Assembly: GCA_947629535.1 (NCBI GenBank)
Contig: CANREC010000001.1
Location: forward strand, 22,460-86,459
DNA: 64,000 nucleotides
Reading direction: 5' to 3'
DNA from: an uncultured Clostridia bacterium
GTDB taxonomy: Bacteria; Bacillota; Clostridia; Christensenellales; Borkfalkiaceae
The notes under the pieces are model-generated. The model was given only the letters and a program-made list of their open reading frames with translations. It did no database searches and had not been told where the DNA came from. Positions 18,804 through 26,814 of the stretch are shown here, in pieces. Within the stretch, counting starts at the first letter, position 1. Each line of letters starts with the position of its first letter. A program made the translations under genes and the position numbers.

Positions 18804-18832
18804 ATAGTATCATATTTTCGGAATGAAGTCAA
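18804..18832 (-). promoter_or_regulatory. aroA promoter, leaderless type
   Basis: On the minus strand TTGACT, 17-nt spacer, TACTAT, then CTCTTT and ATG. Confidence 0.7.
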
Positions 18833-18837
18833 GAAAG

Positions 18838-18866
18838 TTGCACTTGGCGATGAAAAGTGCTATACT
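18838..18866 (+). promoter_or_regulatory. Promoter of YgjP-like gene, near-leaderless
   Basis: TTGCAC (18838-18843), 17-nt spacer, TATACT (18861-18866), then 9 nt to the ATG at 18876. It lies back to back with the aroA promoter. Confidence 0.65.
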
Positions 18867-18875
18867 TTTTTTGTC

Positions 18876-19502
18876 ATGGAATATTCTATTGTGAGGAGCG
18901 ACCGAAAAACGGTCTCGCTCTGTGTGCGTGGCGGGAAGGTCTTGGTCCGTGCGCCGTTGCGCCTTTCCGAGGAGAAGATCGCCGAATTTGTCCATAAACA
19001 TGAGCGCTGGATCGCCCGTCGCATTGCGATCCAGACGCGGCCGCTACCCGATTTTTCGGACGGGACGTCGATCGAGCTCAACGGGATAAAAAGAAGGATC
19101 AAGACGGGAAAGACACTTCTGACGGAGAGCATTTTGTATCTTCCCGCGGAGGGGCGGGAGACCGTGCTCAAAGCGCTCATGAAAAAACTCACCTTGGAGC
19201 GTATGGCGGCGCTCACGAGGGAGATCGCCTCAATCTACAAGTTCCGCTATGAGAAGATCGTCATCACATCCGCCCACACGCGGTGGGGATCCTGCAATAC
19301 GAAGGGGACGATCGCCTATACCTTCCGTTCGGCATTTTTGCCTGACAGCCTCGCGGTCTATCTTGCTGTCCATGAGCTCTGCCACACGCGGCATATGAAC
19401 CACGGAAAGGCCTTTTGGGCGCTTGTTCAAAAAATTCTCCCCGATTACAAGGAGAGGAGAAAGGCTCTGAAAGAGTATTCATGGGCTATGAAATGCCTTT
19501 GA
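18876..19502 (+). CDS. YgjP-like (WLM/M48-type) metallopeptidase
   Basis: The 208-residue protein belongs to the SprT/YgjP-like DUF45 family of predicted zinc peptidases. An N-terminal beta domain (RSDRKTVSLCVRGGKVLVRAPLRL) is followed by the family's RWGSCNTKGTIAYTFRSAFLP and the metal site AVHELCHTRHMNHGKAFWALV (HExxH plus a downstream His). The phrase ITSAHTRWGSC is diagnostic. The function is uncertain. The ORF track starts at 18765; the ATG at 18876 is chosen because a promoter immediately precedes it. A dispersed palindrome follows its stop by 22 nt. Confidence 0.85.
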   Translation: MEYSIVRSDRKTVSLCVRGGKVLVRAPLRLSEEKIAEFVHKHERWIARRIAIQTRPLPDFSDGTSIELNGIKRRIKTGKTLLTESILYLPAEGRETVLKALMKKLTLERMAALTREIASIYKFRYEKIVITSAHTRWGSCNTKGTIAYTFRSAFLPDSLAVYLAVHELCHTRHMNHGKAFWALVQKILPDYKERRKALKEYSWAMKCL

Positions 19503-19524
19503 AATCTCGTTCTTGACATTTATT

Positions 19525-19550
19525 CATAGTATTGTGTCAGACATAGTATA
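19525..19550. repeat. Dispersed palindrome copy 2 (after YgjP-like gene)
   Basis: TGTGTCAGACATA around centre 19539, with outer arms CATAGTA and TAGTATA. One core mismatch (TGTGTC). It starts 23 nt after a stop codon. A TTGACA at 19513-19518 lies just before it. Confidence 0.75.
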
Positions 19551-19568
19551 TTCATTATTTTGAAAATG

Positions 19569-19598
19569 TTATGAAATCGGTTTCAGATGCGCTATAAT
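19569..19598 (+). promoter_or_regulatory. Possible promoter of YwiB-like gene
   Basis: TTATGA (19569-19574), 18-nt spacer, TATAAT (19593-19598), then 7 nt to the ATG. The -35 is weak, the -10 perfect. Confidence 0.5.
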
Positions 19599-19605
19599 TG
19601 GCGGG

Positions 19606-19995
19606 ATGAGATCGCAGATTGAGATCGAGACGCGAACTCTCGGAAAGACTTCCCGTTTTCGGGCGATCGGGGATATAGACCGCATAGCGGAGGGTGCGGC
19701 GATCACATATCCGATCGAGGGAGATGTTTCCAAACTTGAGTTTTTTCGGGATCGTATCATTTTGACAAGAAGAGGGCATACCAGTTTCGATGCAGTTTTT
19801 AGTTTAGGACAAATTTCCGCCTTTCGTTTTTCTGACGGAGACAATTTTTCAGAACTTTCCGTCCTTACATCTGTTTGCAAAAGCTTTTTTTCCGGTTCCG
19901 AGCTCCATGCACGGCTCGGTTATGATTTGGGGACCGGCCCTTCACAACATTTTTCTTTAAGGATCAAAATCAAAGTTCTTTCGGAGGATCAATGA
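19606..19995 (+). CDS. DUF1934/YwiB-like small beta-barrel protein
   Basis: The 129-residue protein is built of repeated short strands. The layout (IEIETRTLG, AITYPIEGDVSKLEFFRDRIILTRRGHTSFDAVF, then LHARLGYDLG.. HFSLRIKIKVL) resembles DUF1934, a calycin/lipocalin-like family that includes B. subtilis YwiB. The role of the family is not known. There is no Shine-Dalgarno sequence, and the -10 box ends 7 nt before the ATG. The stop overlaps the next gene's start (ATGA). The family assignment is by pattern only. Confidence 0.6.
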   Translation: MRSQIEIETRTLGKTSRFRAIGDIDRIAEGAAITYPIEGDVSKLEFFRDRIILTRRGHTSFDAVFSLGQISAFRFSDGDNFSELSVLTSVCKSFFSGSELHARLGYDLGTGPSQHFSLRIKIKVLSEDQ

Positions 19996-20639
19996 AAATA
20001 AACTATATCGGGCACTCTTGTTTTCTCTTGAAAAACGGGAGTACAAGCCTTGTGACCGACCCGTTCGGAGACGTTGGGCTCCCTTTTCCACGCCTTGAAT
20101 GTGACGTCGTCACTGTCAGCCACGGTCACTATGACCATTGCAACGTCCGTGCGCTCGTCGGAGAGCCTGCCGTTTTTTCCCGAGCGGGGAAATTTTCCGT
20201 CGCGGGGACTGAGATCTCTGCCGTAGAAAGTTTTCATGACGATGCAGGCGGAACAAAGCGCGGGAATAATCTGATCTTTTCCTTTTTCATGGACGGCGTC
20301 CGCGTGTGTCACCTCGGGGATCTCGGCCAAAAGATGGATGAAGGGATCCTGCAAAAGATAGGGAAACCCGACGTTCTGCTCATTCCCGTCGGCGGTAATT
20401 ATACGATCGACGGCGATGAGGCGGCAAAGTATGTCAAGGCCATTTCTCCCGCCGTCGTCATTCCCATGCACTACCATGTGAAGGGGCTCAAGGTCGATAT
20501 CGGGGACGAAACGCGATTTTTGAGGGCCATGGGGGGAACTTTTGTACGGCAAAGGGAGATAGAATTGGATAAGGACCATCTCCCGAAGGAAACAAAAATC
20601 ATTGTTATGGAGAGAATCAATGAATACGGAAAACCTTGA
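19992..20639 (+). CDS. UPF0173-type metallo-beta-lactamase-fold hydrolase
   Basis: The 215-residue protein begins MKINYIGHSCFLL, the usual start of the UPF0173 (YtkL-like) family. It has the metal-binding SHGHYDHCN, HLGDLGQ and VIPMHYHVKG. These supply the His and Asp ligands for two metals. The substrate is unknown; relatives in the fold act on phosphodiesters or lactones. CGGAGGA precedes the ATG, which overlaps the YwiB-like stop. The 3' end overlaps the start of rho by 20 bases, so the YwiB-like, hydrolase and rho genes form an operon. Confidence 0.85.
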   Translation: MKINYIGHSCFLLKNGSTSLVTDPFGDVGLPFPRLECDVVTVSHGHYDHCNVRALVGEPAVFSRAGKFSVAGTEISAVESFHDDAGGTKRGNNLIFSFFMDGVRVCHLGDLGQKMDEGILQKIGKPDVLLIPVGGNYTIDGDEAAKYVKAISPAVVIPMHYHVKGLKVDIGDETRFLRAMGGTFVRQREIELDKDHLPKETKIIVMERINEYGKP

Positions 20640-22059
20640 AAGCGACTACAGGAATTATCTTGAAACCCTTCCGATCGTCTCCTTGCGTGTGCTCGGCAGA
20701 ACGAAGGGCATCGCACAGGTCTGCGTCTCGAACAAGGAAGCTCTCATTGACGGGATCCTCGACATTCTGATGGAACGCGTTCCCCCCGTGATCAGGACGC
20801 GGCGCGGCGCTCCCCCCAAGCAGACCTATCTCGATCCCGAGATCTTGGAGAAACTCGAGAAAATCAAGCGCATGCACATGGGGTCGGGGCTGAGTTATAC
20901 TGTCGCGTCCCCCGATTATGAGGATCGTCCCTTCGTCGGGGATGTTCCCCTTTACAAGGGGATCCTCGAGATCACGTCGTCAGGCTATGGATTCTTGCGC
21001 TCGAAGAACTGTCAGCCCTCCATGGACGGGAGCGATGTCTTTATTCCTGCGCCTTCGATCCACAGTATGAAACTTCGCGTGGGGGACTATGTCACCTGTA
21101 CGGCCTGTCCGCGGCAGAAGAATGATTCTCCCGCCATAGATCTGCTCGGTTCGGTGAACGGAAAGATGGTCGGCTCATACGAAAAACGTCCCTTCTTCGA
21201 CAGTTTCACGGCACAGTATGCAAACGAAAAGATCTGTCTTTCGCAGAACAACGACGAACTTTCCATGCGGCTGTTGGATCTCTTTGTCCCGATCGGAAAG
21301 GGCCAGAGGGGACTTATCATCGCGCCGCCCAAGGCAGGAAAGACGACGCTCCTCAAAAATATCGCCCGTTCCATCAGCGAAAATCATCGGGAGATCGAGT
21401 TGATCGTCCTTCTCATCGACGAACGGCCCGAGGAAGTGACAGACTTTCAGACGAGTGTTCCGAATGCCAAAGTCATTTATTCCACCTTTGACGAGGGGGC
21501 GGAACGTCATGTCCGCGCCGCCTCGCTCACCGTGGAGCATGCGAAACGTCTCGTTGAGATGGGAAAGGACGTCGTCATACTCCTTGATTCGCTCACGAAA
21601 CTGACGCGTGCCTATAACTATCAGACGGAGAGCACGGGAAAAACGCTCTCGGGCGGTCTCGACGCGGGGGCTCTCGGGGAGCCCAAACGGTTCTTCGGCG
21701 CTGCAAGAAATACCGTCGAAGGGGGGAGCTTGACCATCCTCGCAACGGCGCTCGTCGATACGGGCAGCCGCATGGACGACATCATCTACGAGGAGTTCAA
21801 GGGAACGGGCAATGCCGACATCTTCCTCTCGCGGGAACTTGCCGAGCGCAGGATCTTTCCCGCGATCGACATCCGAAGGTCGGGGACGCGGAAGGAGGAG
21901 TTTCTCCTCTCCGAAAATGAACTCAATGCCGTCTATAAGATGCGGGAGAGGGGGCTCACGGACAATGTCGTCGGACTTGTCGATATGCTCAGGCGGACAA
22001 GGGACAACGCGGAGTTTATCAGCCGTCTCCCCGAGTGGATGAAAGTGTACAAAGCATAA
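20620..22059 (+). CDS. rho: Transcription termination factor Rho
   Basis: Rho is a hexameric RNA helicase that terminates transcription. The 479-residue protein has an N-terminal helical region, a cold-shock RNA-binding domain ([13 protein letters not shown]), Walker [16 protein letters not shown], Walker [17 protein letters not shown], the R-loop/Q-loop region and [22 protein letters not shown]. There is a Lys/Arg-rich segment around residue 60 ([10 protein letters not shown]). The ATG at 20620, preceded by GGAGAG, is chosen over the ORF-track start at 20602. It is the last gene of the operon and has a strong terminator. Confidence 0.96.
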   Translation: MNTENLESDYRNYLETLPIVSLRVLGRTKGIAQVCVSNKEALIDGILDILMERVPPVIRTRRGAPPKQTYLDPEILEKLEKIKRMHMGSGLSYTVASPDYEDRPFVGDVPLYKGILEITSSGYGFLRSKNCQPSMDGSDVFIPAPSIHSMKLRVGDYVTCTACPRQKNDSPAIDLLGSVNGKMVGSYEKRPFFDSFTAQYANEKICLSQNNDELSMRLLDLFVPIGKGQRGLIIAPPKAGKTTLLKNIARSISENHREIELIVLLIDERPEEVTDFQTSVPNAKVIYSTFDEGAERHVRAASLTVEHAKRLVEMGKDVVILLDSLTKLTRAYNYQTESTGKTLSGGLDAGALGEPKRFFGAARNTVEGGSLTILATALVDTGSRMDDIIYEEFKGTGNADIFLSRELAERRIFPAIDIRRSGTRKEEFLLSENELNAVYKMRERGLTDNVVGLVDMLRRTRDNAEFISRLPEWMKVYKA

Positions 22060-22060
22060 G

Positions 22061-22092
22061 AAAGCGCCGTATCGAAGAGATACGGCGCTTTT
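22061..22092. terminator. Bidirectional intrinsic terminator after rho
   Basis: AAGCGCCGTATC and GATACGGCGCTT form a 12-bp stem with T runs on both strands, between convergent rho and the PadR-membrane gene. Confidence 0.9.
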
Positions 22093-22105
22093 GCTATCAT
22101 TCAGA

Positions 22106-24214
22106 TCATTTCTTGGGCCTGACTTGAAGGAAGTAGCAGATCCCGAAGATGAGCACTCCCACAAAGTAGATGGCGGGAAGGATGACGAATGTCATGAGTT
22201 CGGAGATGTTCTCGAAATCGATGCGGACAGAGAGAGCGACGATCAGAGAAACGATCACGATGAGCGCATAGACAACGATCGCATTGATGAATGCAATGGA
22301 TGACTTTCGGAGCGTGCCTTCGCCGAAGTGGTTGGCGTAGAGCAGGCCCGTCACGAGCAGTAAGACGAGCCCGATGCACCACATCAGATAGGGGAAGAAA
22401 ACGGGGAGCGTAAGGGTGCTTTCCAGACCCATCGTAATGCCGCCGATGATCACGCACCAGAAGAAAGCGACGATCGCGCTGAGGAAGAGCGCTTTTCCCT
22501 TATGGACGACTGTGTCGCCGCCGTCGGAACTTTCCGTTGCGGCAGGGCTCTCTCCGCCGACTGTTTCGACGCGCAGGCCGTCGCGGGAGGCTCGTTTTTG
22601 GATATCGCGAAAGTCGATCCCGTTCACGGGCGTCGCCGCACTGTCCTCCGAAGAACGGGAAGAGGGGCGAACGGTATTTTCGTAGAGACGGCCGACGACA
22701 TTGCGGTAATCTGCGCCCGATTGCGTCTCCTCGGAAACGGACTGTTGGGCGTACGCGGGCTGTACCTGCTGGTTAGAGGGTTCAACGAGCGAAATGTAGT
22801 TGCGGTGGATGATCTGTTTTTCTCGTTCCGCCATCTCGAGTTCCATCTGCCTGCGCTGTGCGTCGAGTTGATCGGCAAGCGCCTGTTCATAGCGGGCACG
22901 GTCCTCTTTGATCTGTGCCTCGTGACGCTTTGCCTCATCCGTAAGTGCGTCATTGAAACGCATTCTTTCCTCGTTCAACAACTCATTGTAGCGCTTTTGT
23001 TCGTTCTGCAGGCGTGTTTCTTGAAGATCAGCCTCATTCTCGCGGGCGAGACGGACGGCTTCTTCTTTCTCGCGCCGTGCATTATCCTGCATGGTTTCCA
23101 TCTCACGGCGATGCTTTTCGGAAAGCTCCTTCAGTTCGCTTTCGTGGGATTCCTTTTCAGCCTTGAGTGCGGCGTCGCTCGATTCACGCTGCTCTGTGAG
23201 GGCCTGTTCGTTGGCCTCTTCGAGCGCACGGATGGCCCGCGCATGTTCCTCCGATTCCTCGAGATTCTTCTGTTTCTGGAGCTCGAGCTCGTTTTTGAGA
23301 GACTCATCGGCCGCCGCCTGCGCCTCGGCGTTTTCCTGTTTTTCGGCGAGGAGCTGTTCGCGTTCTTCTGCGATCTCACGCTCGAGCTCTTCTCTCCGCG
23401 AGAGAAGAAGGGCCTCTTGCTGCTCTCTGATGAGAGCGAGCTGCCGCAGGTTGGATTCATAGGAATCGTTGAGCGCCTTTTCCCTTGCGAGCATTTCCTC
23501 TTCAAGCCGCGCCTTCTCCGATTCAAAGTCCGCGCGTTCCCTGTCGAGCGACGCAAACTTTTCGGCATACTCGTCCTCAAGCGCCTTGAGTTTCTCGTTA
23601 TACGACGCGTCGAGCTCGTCCTGTTTCCGTTTTGCGTCCTCTTCAAGACGTTCACGCAGGGCAGAATCGTCGAAAGAAGGTTCAAAGTCGAGCTCTTCCT
23701 CGCCTTCCCCGTCCCGCGGGGGGACGCGAGAGGTCGATCTCCTCAGAACGCTCATATCGACGGCGGTGGGGGCGGGACGGTTGAAATCGAAGTCGCGGTC
23801 GGAGATCAGAGAATCGATGATTGTGCGGGAATATTCCCACTCGGCCTGATTCTGTTCGGAGACCGCCTTGCCCTCATCGGTGAGAGAAAAGTACTTTCTC
23901 CTTCCGCCGCCGACGGAGCCGCCCCAATAGGAAGTGATGTAACCGTCCTTCTCGAGACGCTTGAGCGCGGAATAGAGGGAGGGCTGTTTGAGAGAATATT
24001 GCCCCGAGCTTTTCCGCTCGATCTCGGCAATGATCTCATAGCCGTATTTGTCTCCGTCGTACAGAGAACGGAGAATGATCGTATTGATATGACCGCGGAT
24101 GAGATCGGAGCTTACGCCTTTTTCGGCTCTTTCGTCGTCGCCCGCATCCGGTGCAACGTCCGACGAAGCGCTTTCGTCATCCTCAGGCTGCATGGTCAAA
24201 GTTTCTTCGTCCAT
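22106..24214 (-). CDS. Membrane-anchored PadR-family DNA-binding protein with long coiled coil
   Basis: This 702-residue protein has an unusual layout. Residues 1-36 are acidic. Residues 37-130 are a PadR winged helix (LIRGHINTIILRSLYDGDKYGYEII, QPSLYSALKRLEKDGYI, GGGRRKYFSLTDEG). Residues 183-473 are an almost unbroken Glu/Lys/Arg/Gln-rich coiled coil. A flexible Ser/Thr-rich linker follows, and residues 571-702 hold four predicted transmembrane helices. PadR proteins are normally 100-200-residue soluble repressors. The start at 24214 is fixed by AAAGGAGG; the ORF-track start (24250) lies in the promoter. A consensus promoter precedes it, and a palindrome with PadR-like ATGT/ACAT half-sites lies just upstream. 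It may tether DNA to the membrane or act as a membrane-bound regulator; both are inference. Confidence 0.85.
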   Translation of the reverse strand: MDEETLTMQPEDDESASSDVAPDAGDDERAEKGVSSDLIRGHINTIILRSLYDGDKYGYEIIAEIERKSSGQYSLKQPSLYSALKRLEKDGYITSYWGGSVGGGRRKYFSLTDEGKAVSEQNQAEWEYSRTIIDSLISDRDFDFNRPAPTAVDMSVLRRSTSRVPPRDGEGEEELDFEPSFDDSALRERLEEDAKRKQDELDASYNEKLKALEDEYAEKFASLDRERADFESEKARLEEEMLAREKALNDSYESNLRQLALIREQQEALLLSRREELEREIAEEREQLLAEKQENAEAQAAADESLKNELELQKQKNLEESEEHARAIRALEEANEQALTEQRESSDAALKAEKESHESELKELSEKHRREMETMQDNARREKEEAVRLARENEADLQETRLQNEQKRYNELLNEERMRFNDALTDEAKRHEAQIKEDRARYEQALADQLDAQRRQMELEMAEREKQIIHRNYISLVEPSNQQVQPAYAQQSVSEETQSGADYRNVVGRLYENTVRPSSRSSEDSAATPVNGIDFRDIQKRASRDGLRVETVGGESPAATESSDGGDTVVHKGKALFLSAIVAFFWCVIIGGITMGLESTLTLPVFFPYLMWCIGLVLLLVTGLLYANHFGEGTLRKSSIAFINAIVVYALIVIVSLIVALSVRIDFENISELMTFVILPAIYFVGVLIFGICYFLQVRPKK

Positions 24215-24238
24215 GATTTCCTCCTTTGCATTTTCCTT

Positions 24239-24267
24239 ATTATAACACAAAACTCAATTTTTGTCAA
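24239..24267 (-). promoter_or_regulatory. Promoter of PadR-membrane gene
   Basis: On the minus strand TTGACA (24267-24262), 17-nt spacer, TATAAT (24244-24239): a perfect sigma-A promoter. The palindrome centre (24286) lies about 54 bases before the expected transcription start. Confidence 0.85.
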
Positions 24268-24272
24268 TAGGC

Positions 24273-24298
24273 AGAGTACTATGTCTGACATAATTTTT
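24273..24298. repeat. Dispersed palindrome copy 3 (PadR-membrane gene/YkvI-like gap)
   Basis: Core TATGTCTGACATA (24280-24292), perfect about 24286, with outer GAGTAC on the left and AATTTT on the right. It is the only copy lying between two divergent start codons, next to the gene for its likely binding protein. Confidence 0.85.
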
Positions 24299-24336
24299 TA
24301 AGAAAATACAAATTTTTTTTCATAAAATACCTCTGC

Positions 24337-25410
24337 GTGACATATTACACTGCTATGGGAGTACTGCGCGGGGCATTTTTCATCGTTGGGGGTACGATCG
24401 GAGCGGGATTTATCACGGGAGCAGAGCTTGTCCGTTTTTTCGGCGCGGACAGGTTTATGCTCCCTTTGGTCTGTTCTTGTGCGCTCTTTTTTGTTCTGAC
24501 ATATCTTTTTTTGAGGCTCGGCAGGAAGTACGGGGGATATGACGGCGTTCTGGAGATCTTCGGCCGCGGCGCCGTGGCGGTGAAGGGAGCGTTTTTGCTC
24601 TGTTCTTTTATCTCGTCGGCGGGCATGCTTGCGGGGCTTGACCTGCTCTGTCCCGAATGGACGCCGCTTTTATCAATGCTCGGCCTTGCGGGCAGTTGTT
24701 TCTTTCTCGAAAAGGGCATGGACGGCATTTCAAAGTTGAATCTCGTGCTCGTGCCGATCCTTCTCGGATCTGTCTTGTTCTATGCCCGCGATCTCTCTTT
24801 CTTCTATCCGCGGACGGGGTCGAAATTTCCTTGGTGGCTCTTCTATGCGGGGATGAACGTTTTCTTCCTCGCCCCCGTATTGATGGATGCGGGGAGAGAT
24901 ATGCGCCGTCCGATCTGTTCTTCCTTTTTCGCCGCGTTCATTGTCTGTATTGCGGCCGTCTGCGTCTTGGGGAGCGTCTATCGGGCGGGGGCGAACGCTC
25001 TGCACGCCGATATGCCTTTTTTGAAGGTCGCAGACGGAAAGGTCTTTTCCGTTGCGGTCGGCCTTGCGATCATGACTTCGCTCGTCTCATCGCTCTATAC
25101 GCCCTACTCCGCATGCAACGTCTTTTCGGGCAAAAAGAAAACAGCCGCAAAGGGGATAACGCTCCTTGCGGCTTTTTGTCTTTCGCGGATCGGCCTCAGC
25201 GGTATCGTCGAATTTCTCTATCCGTTTATCGGCGGTGCGGGCCTGTTCTTTTCAGTTCTTTGCATCCTTTACGATCAGCTTTTCGAGCAGCACGACGAGA
25301 AAGTACATTCCCGCCGCCAGAATGCAGAGGATGCAGGTCGCGCTCATCACCAAATCGAGCTTAAACACCTGTCCGCCGTACACGATGAGGTATCCGAGCC
25401 CCGCCCTTGA
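24337..25410 (+). CDS. YkvI-like membrane carrier protein
   Basis: This polytopic membrane protein of about 357 residues has eight to ten hydrophobic helices. The start GAFFIVGGTIGAGFITGAELVRFF resembles the GTxIGAGFxSGxE motif of YkvI and related APC-type transporters, where the unwound first helix binds substrate and sodium. The substrate is unknown. The start is GTG at 24337 or ATG at 24355; neither has a clear Shine-Dalgarno sequence. After the last helix (about residue 312) a hydrophilic 45-residue tail runs 159 bases into the convergent permease gene with no terminator between. That tail is probably read-through created by a deletion. Confidence 0.7.
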   Translation: MTYYTAMGVLRGAFFIVGGTIGAGFITGAELVRFFGADRFMLPLVCSCALFFVLTYLFLRLGRKYGGYDGVLEIFGRGAVAVKGAFLLCSFISSAGMLAGLDLLCPEWTPLLSMLGLAGSCFFLEKGMDGISKLNLVLVPILLGSVLFYARDLSFFYPRTGSKFPWWLFYAGMNVFFLAPVLMDAGRDMRRPICSSFFAAFIVCIAAVCVLGSVYRAGANALHADMPFLKVADGKVFSVAVGLAIMTSLVSSLYTPYSACNVFSGKKKTAAKGITLLAAFCLSRIGLSGIVEFLYPFIGGAGLFFSVLCILYDQLFEQHDEKVHSRRQNAEDAGRAHHQIELKHLSAVHDEVSEPRP

Positions 25411-26058
25411 GACGATGTACTCGCCCATGATGGACCCGATCCACGCCATGCCGACGTTCACCTTCAGCATGGAGATAAAGGAGGGCAAAGAGGACGGGAT
25501 GACGAGCTTTGACAGGATCTGGAATTTGCTTGCTCCCATGGAGCGGAGAAGTAAGATCTTGTTGTCGTCGGTCGCCATGAAGGCATTCAGCATGTGGAGC
25601 GTCGCGACGATGATGCCGACGAGCACCGTCATGAACACGATCGCCTCGCTGCCCGTGCCGAACCAGATGATGATGAGGGGTCCGAGGGCGATCTTCGGAA
25701 GGGCGTTGAGCACGACGATGTAGGGCTCGAGCACCTTTTTCAGTGTCTCGCTCCACCACAGAAGAAGGGCGATGATGCAGCCGAGCGCAACGGCGATGAC
25801 GAACCCGATGAGCGTTTCCAGTAAGGTAACGCCGATGTGGTAGAAGAGAGAACCGTCGAGATACAGAGAGGCGATGGTCTTACCGATGCGGGAGGGGGAA
25901 CTTGTCAGAAAGGGGTCCACCCAGCCGAGCGCCGTCACCATCTCCCACAGCCCCAAAAGCAGGACGAGAATGCCGATGCGGCATGCCCATACGACGGCAA
26001 GTTTCCTTTTCTTTTTGGCAAGATACCGTCTGTGTTCTTCGGAAAATTGCTTTTTCAT
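25252..26058 (-). CDS. NitT/TauT-type ABC transporter permease
   Basis: The 268-residue inner-membrane permease has six helices and the BPD_transp_1 EAA motif region (LLRSMGASKFQILSKLVIPSSLPSFISMLKV). The family includes SsuC, TauC and ThiX. The ATG at 26058 is chosen over 26076 because GAAGGAG sits before it and it overlaps the ATPase stop (ATGA). Together with the two genes upstream it forms a complete importer. Its 3' end is overlapped on the other strand by the YkvI-like gene. Confidence 0.9.
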   Translation of the reverse strand: MKKQFSEEHRRYLAKKKRKLAVVWACRIGILVLLLGLWEMVTALGWVDPFLTSSPSRIGKTIASLYLDGSLFYHIGVTLLETLIGFVIAVALGCIIALLLWWSETLKKVLEPYIVVLNALPKIALGPLIIIWFGTGSEAIVFMTVLVGIIVATLHMLNAFMATDDNKILLLRSMGASKFQILSKLVIPSSLPSFISMLKVNVGMAWIGSIMGEYIVSRAGLGYLIVYGGQVFKLDLVMSATCILCILAAGMYFLVVLLEKLIVKDAKN

Positions 26059-26792
26059 GTGTTCAACTCCTTCCATAGTATCTCAAACCATGCGGAAAAC
26101 TGGGGTTTCTCCCGCCGTTTGATGGGACGGTTTTCATCGCCGAAGTCGAGTTCATGCTCAAAGGCCACCCTTGCGGGACGCTTGGTGAGGACGATGATCC
26201 TGTCGGCCAAGGAGACTGCCTCGGAGATGTCGTGCGTGATGAGAATGGCCGTCTTTTCCTCGCTCCGAATGATGGACGAGACGTCTTCGCAGACGTTCAG
26301 ACGGGTCTGGTAGTCGAGGGCGGAGAAGGGCTCGTCGAGGAGAAGGATGTCAGGCTCCGTCGCAAGCGTCCGTATGAGCGCCGCTCTCTGTCGCATTCCG
26401 CCCGAGAGCTGAGGGGGATAGCTGAGCAGGAAATCCCCGAGCCCGTATTTCTTGGCCAAGCCGATCGCACGTTCCCGCCGCTCCGCGGTGTTCTGCCGCT
26501 TGATCTCAAGGGGCAGGAAAATGTTCTTTTCGATGGTGCGCCACGGGAAAAGTTCATCCTTCTGCAGCATGTAGCCGCAGCTGCCGCGGCGTGTCACTTC
26601 ACCCGAAGAGGGGGTCAGAAGTCCCGCCGCGAGGGAAAGAACGGTGGTTTTCCCGCAGCCCGAGGGACCGATGACGGCGACAAATTCGCCCTCTCTGACG
26701 GAGAAGGTGAGCGCGTCCGTTGCGGTCGTTTCCCCGCGTTTTGTGTGATAGGTCAGCGTTACGTTCTCAAAGCGCAGAATTTCGTTTTTCAT
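26055..26792 (-). CDS. NitT/TauT-type ABC transporter ATP-binding protein
   Basis: The 245-residue ATPase has Walker A IGPSGCGKTT, the Q-loop LQKDELFPWRT, signature LSGGMRQRAALIR, Walker B ILLLDEPFSALD and the switch His in ITHDISEA. It energises the importer formed with the adjacent permease and binding protein. It lies 22 bases after the binding-protein gene and overlaps the permease by four bases. Confidence 0.93.
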   Translation of the reverse strand: MKNEILRFENVTLTYHTKRGETTATDALTFSVREGEFVAVIGPSGCGKTTVLSLAAGLLTPSSGEVTRRGSCGYMLQKDELFPWRTIEKNIFLPLEIKRQNTAERRERAIGLAKKYGLGDFLLSYPPQLSGGMRQRAALIRTLATEPDILLLDEPFSALDYQTRLNVCEDVSSIIRSEEKTAILITHDISEAVSLADRIIVLTKRPARVAFEHELDFGDENRPIKRREKPQFSAWFEILWKELNT

Positions 26793-26814
26793 AGGCGTGC
26801 CTTCCGTTCAGCCG

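Noticed and set aside
22502-24301. 599-residue plus-strand ORF across the PadR-membrane gene
   Set aside because: Its leucine/phenylalanine-rich translation is the complement of the Glu/Lys coiled coil; the minus-strand gene has promoter, ribosome binding site and a PadR domain.
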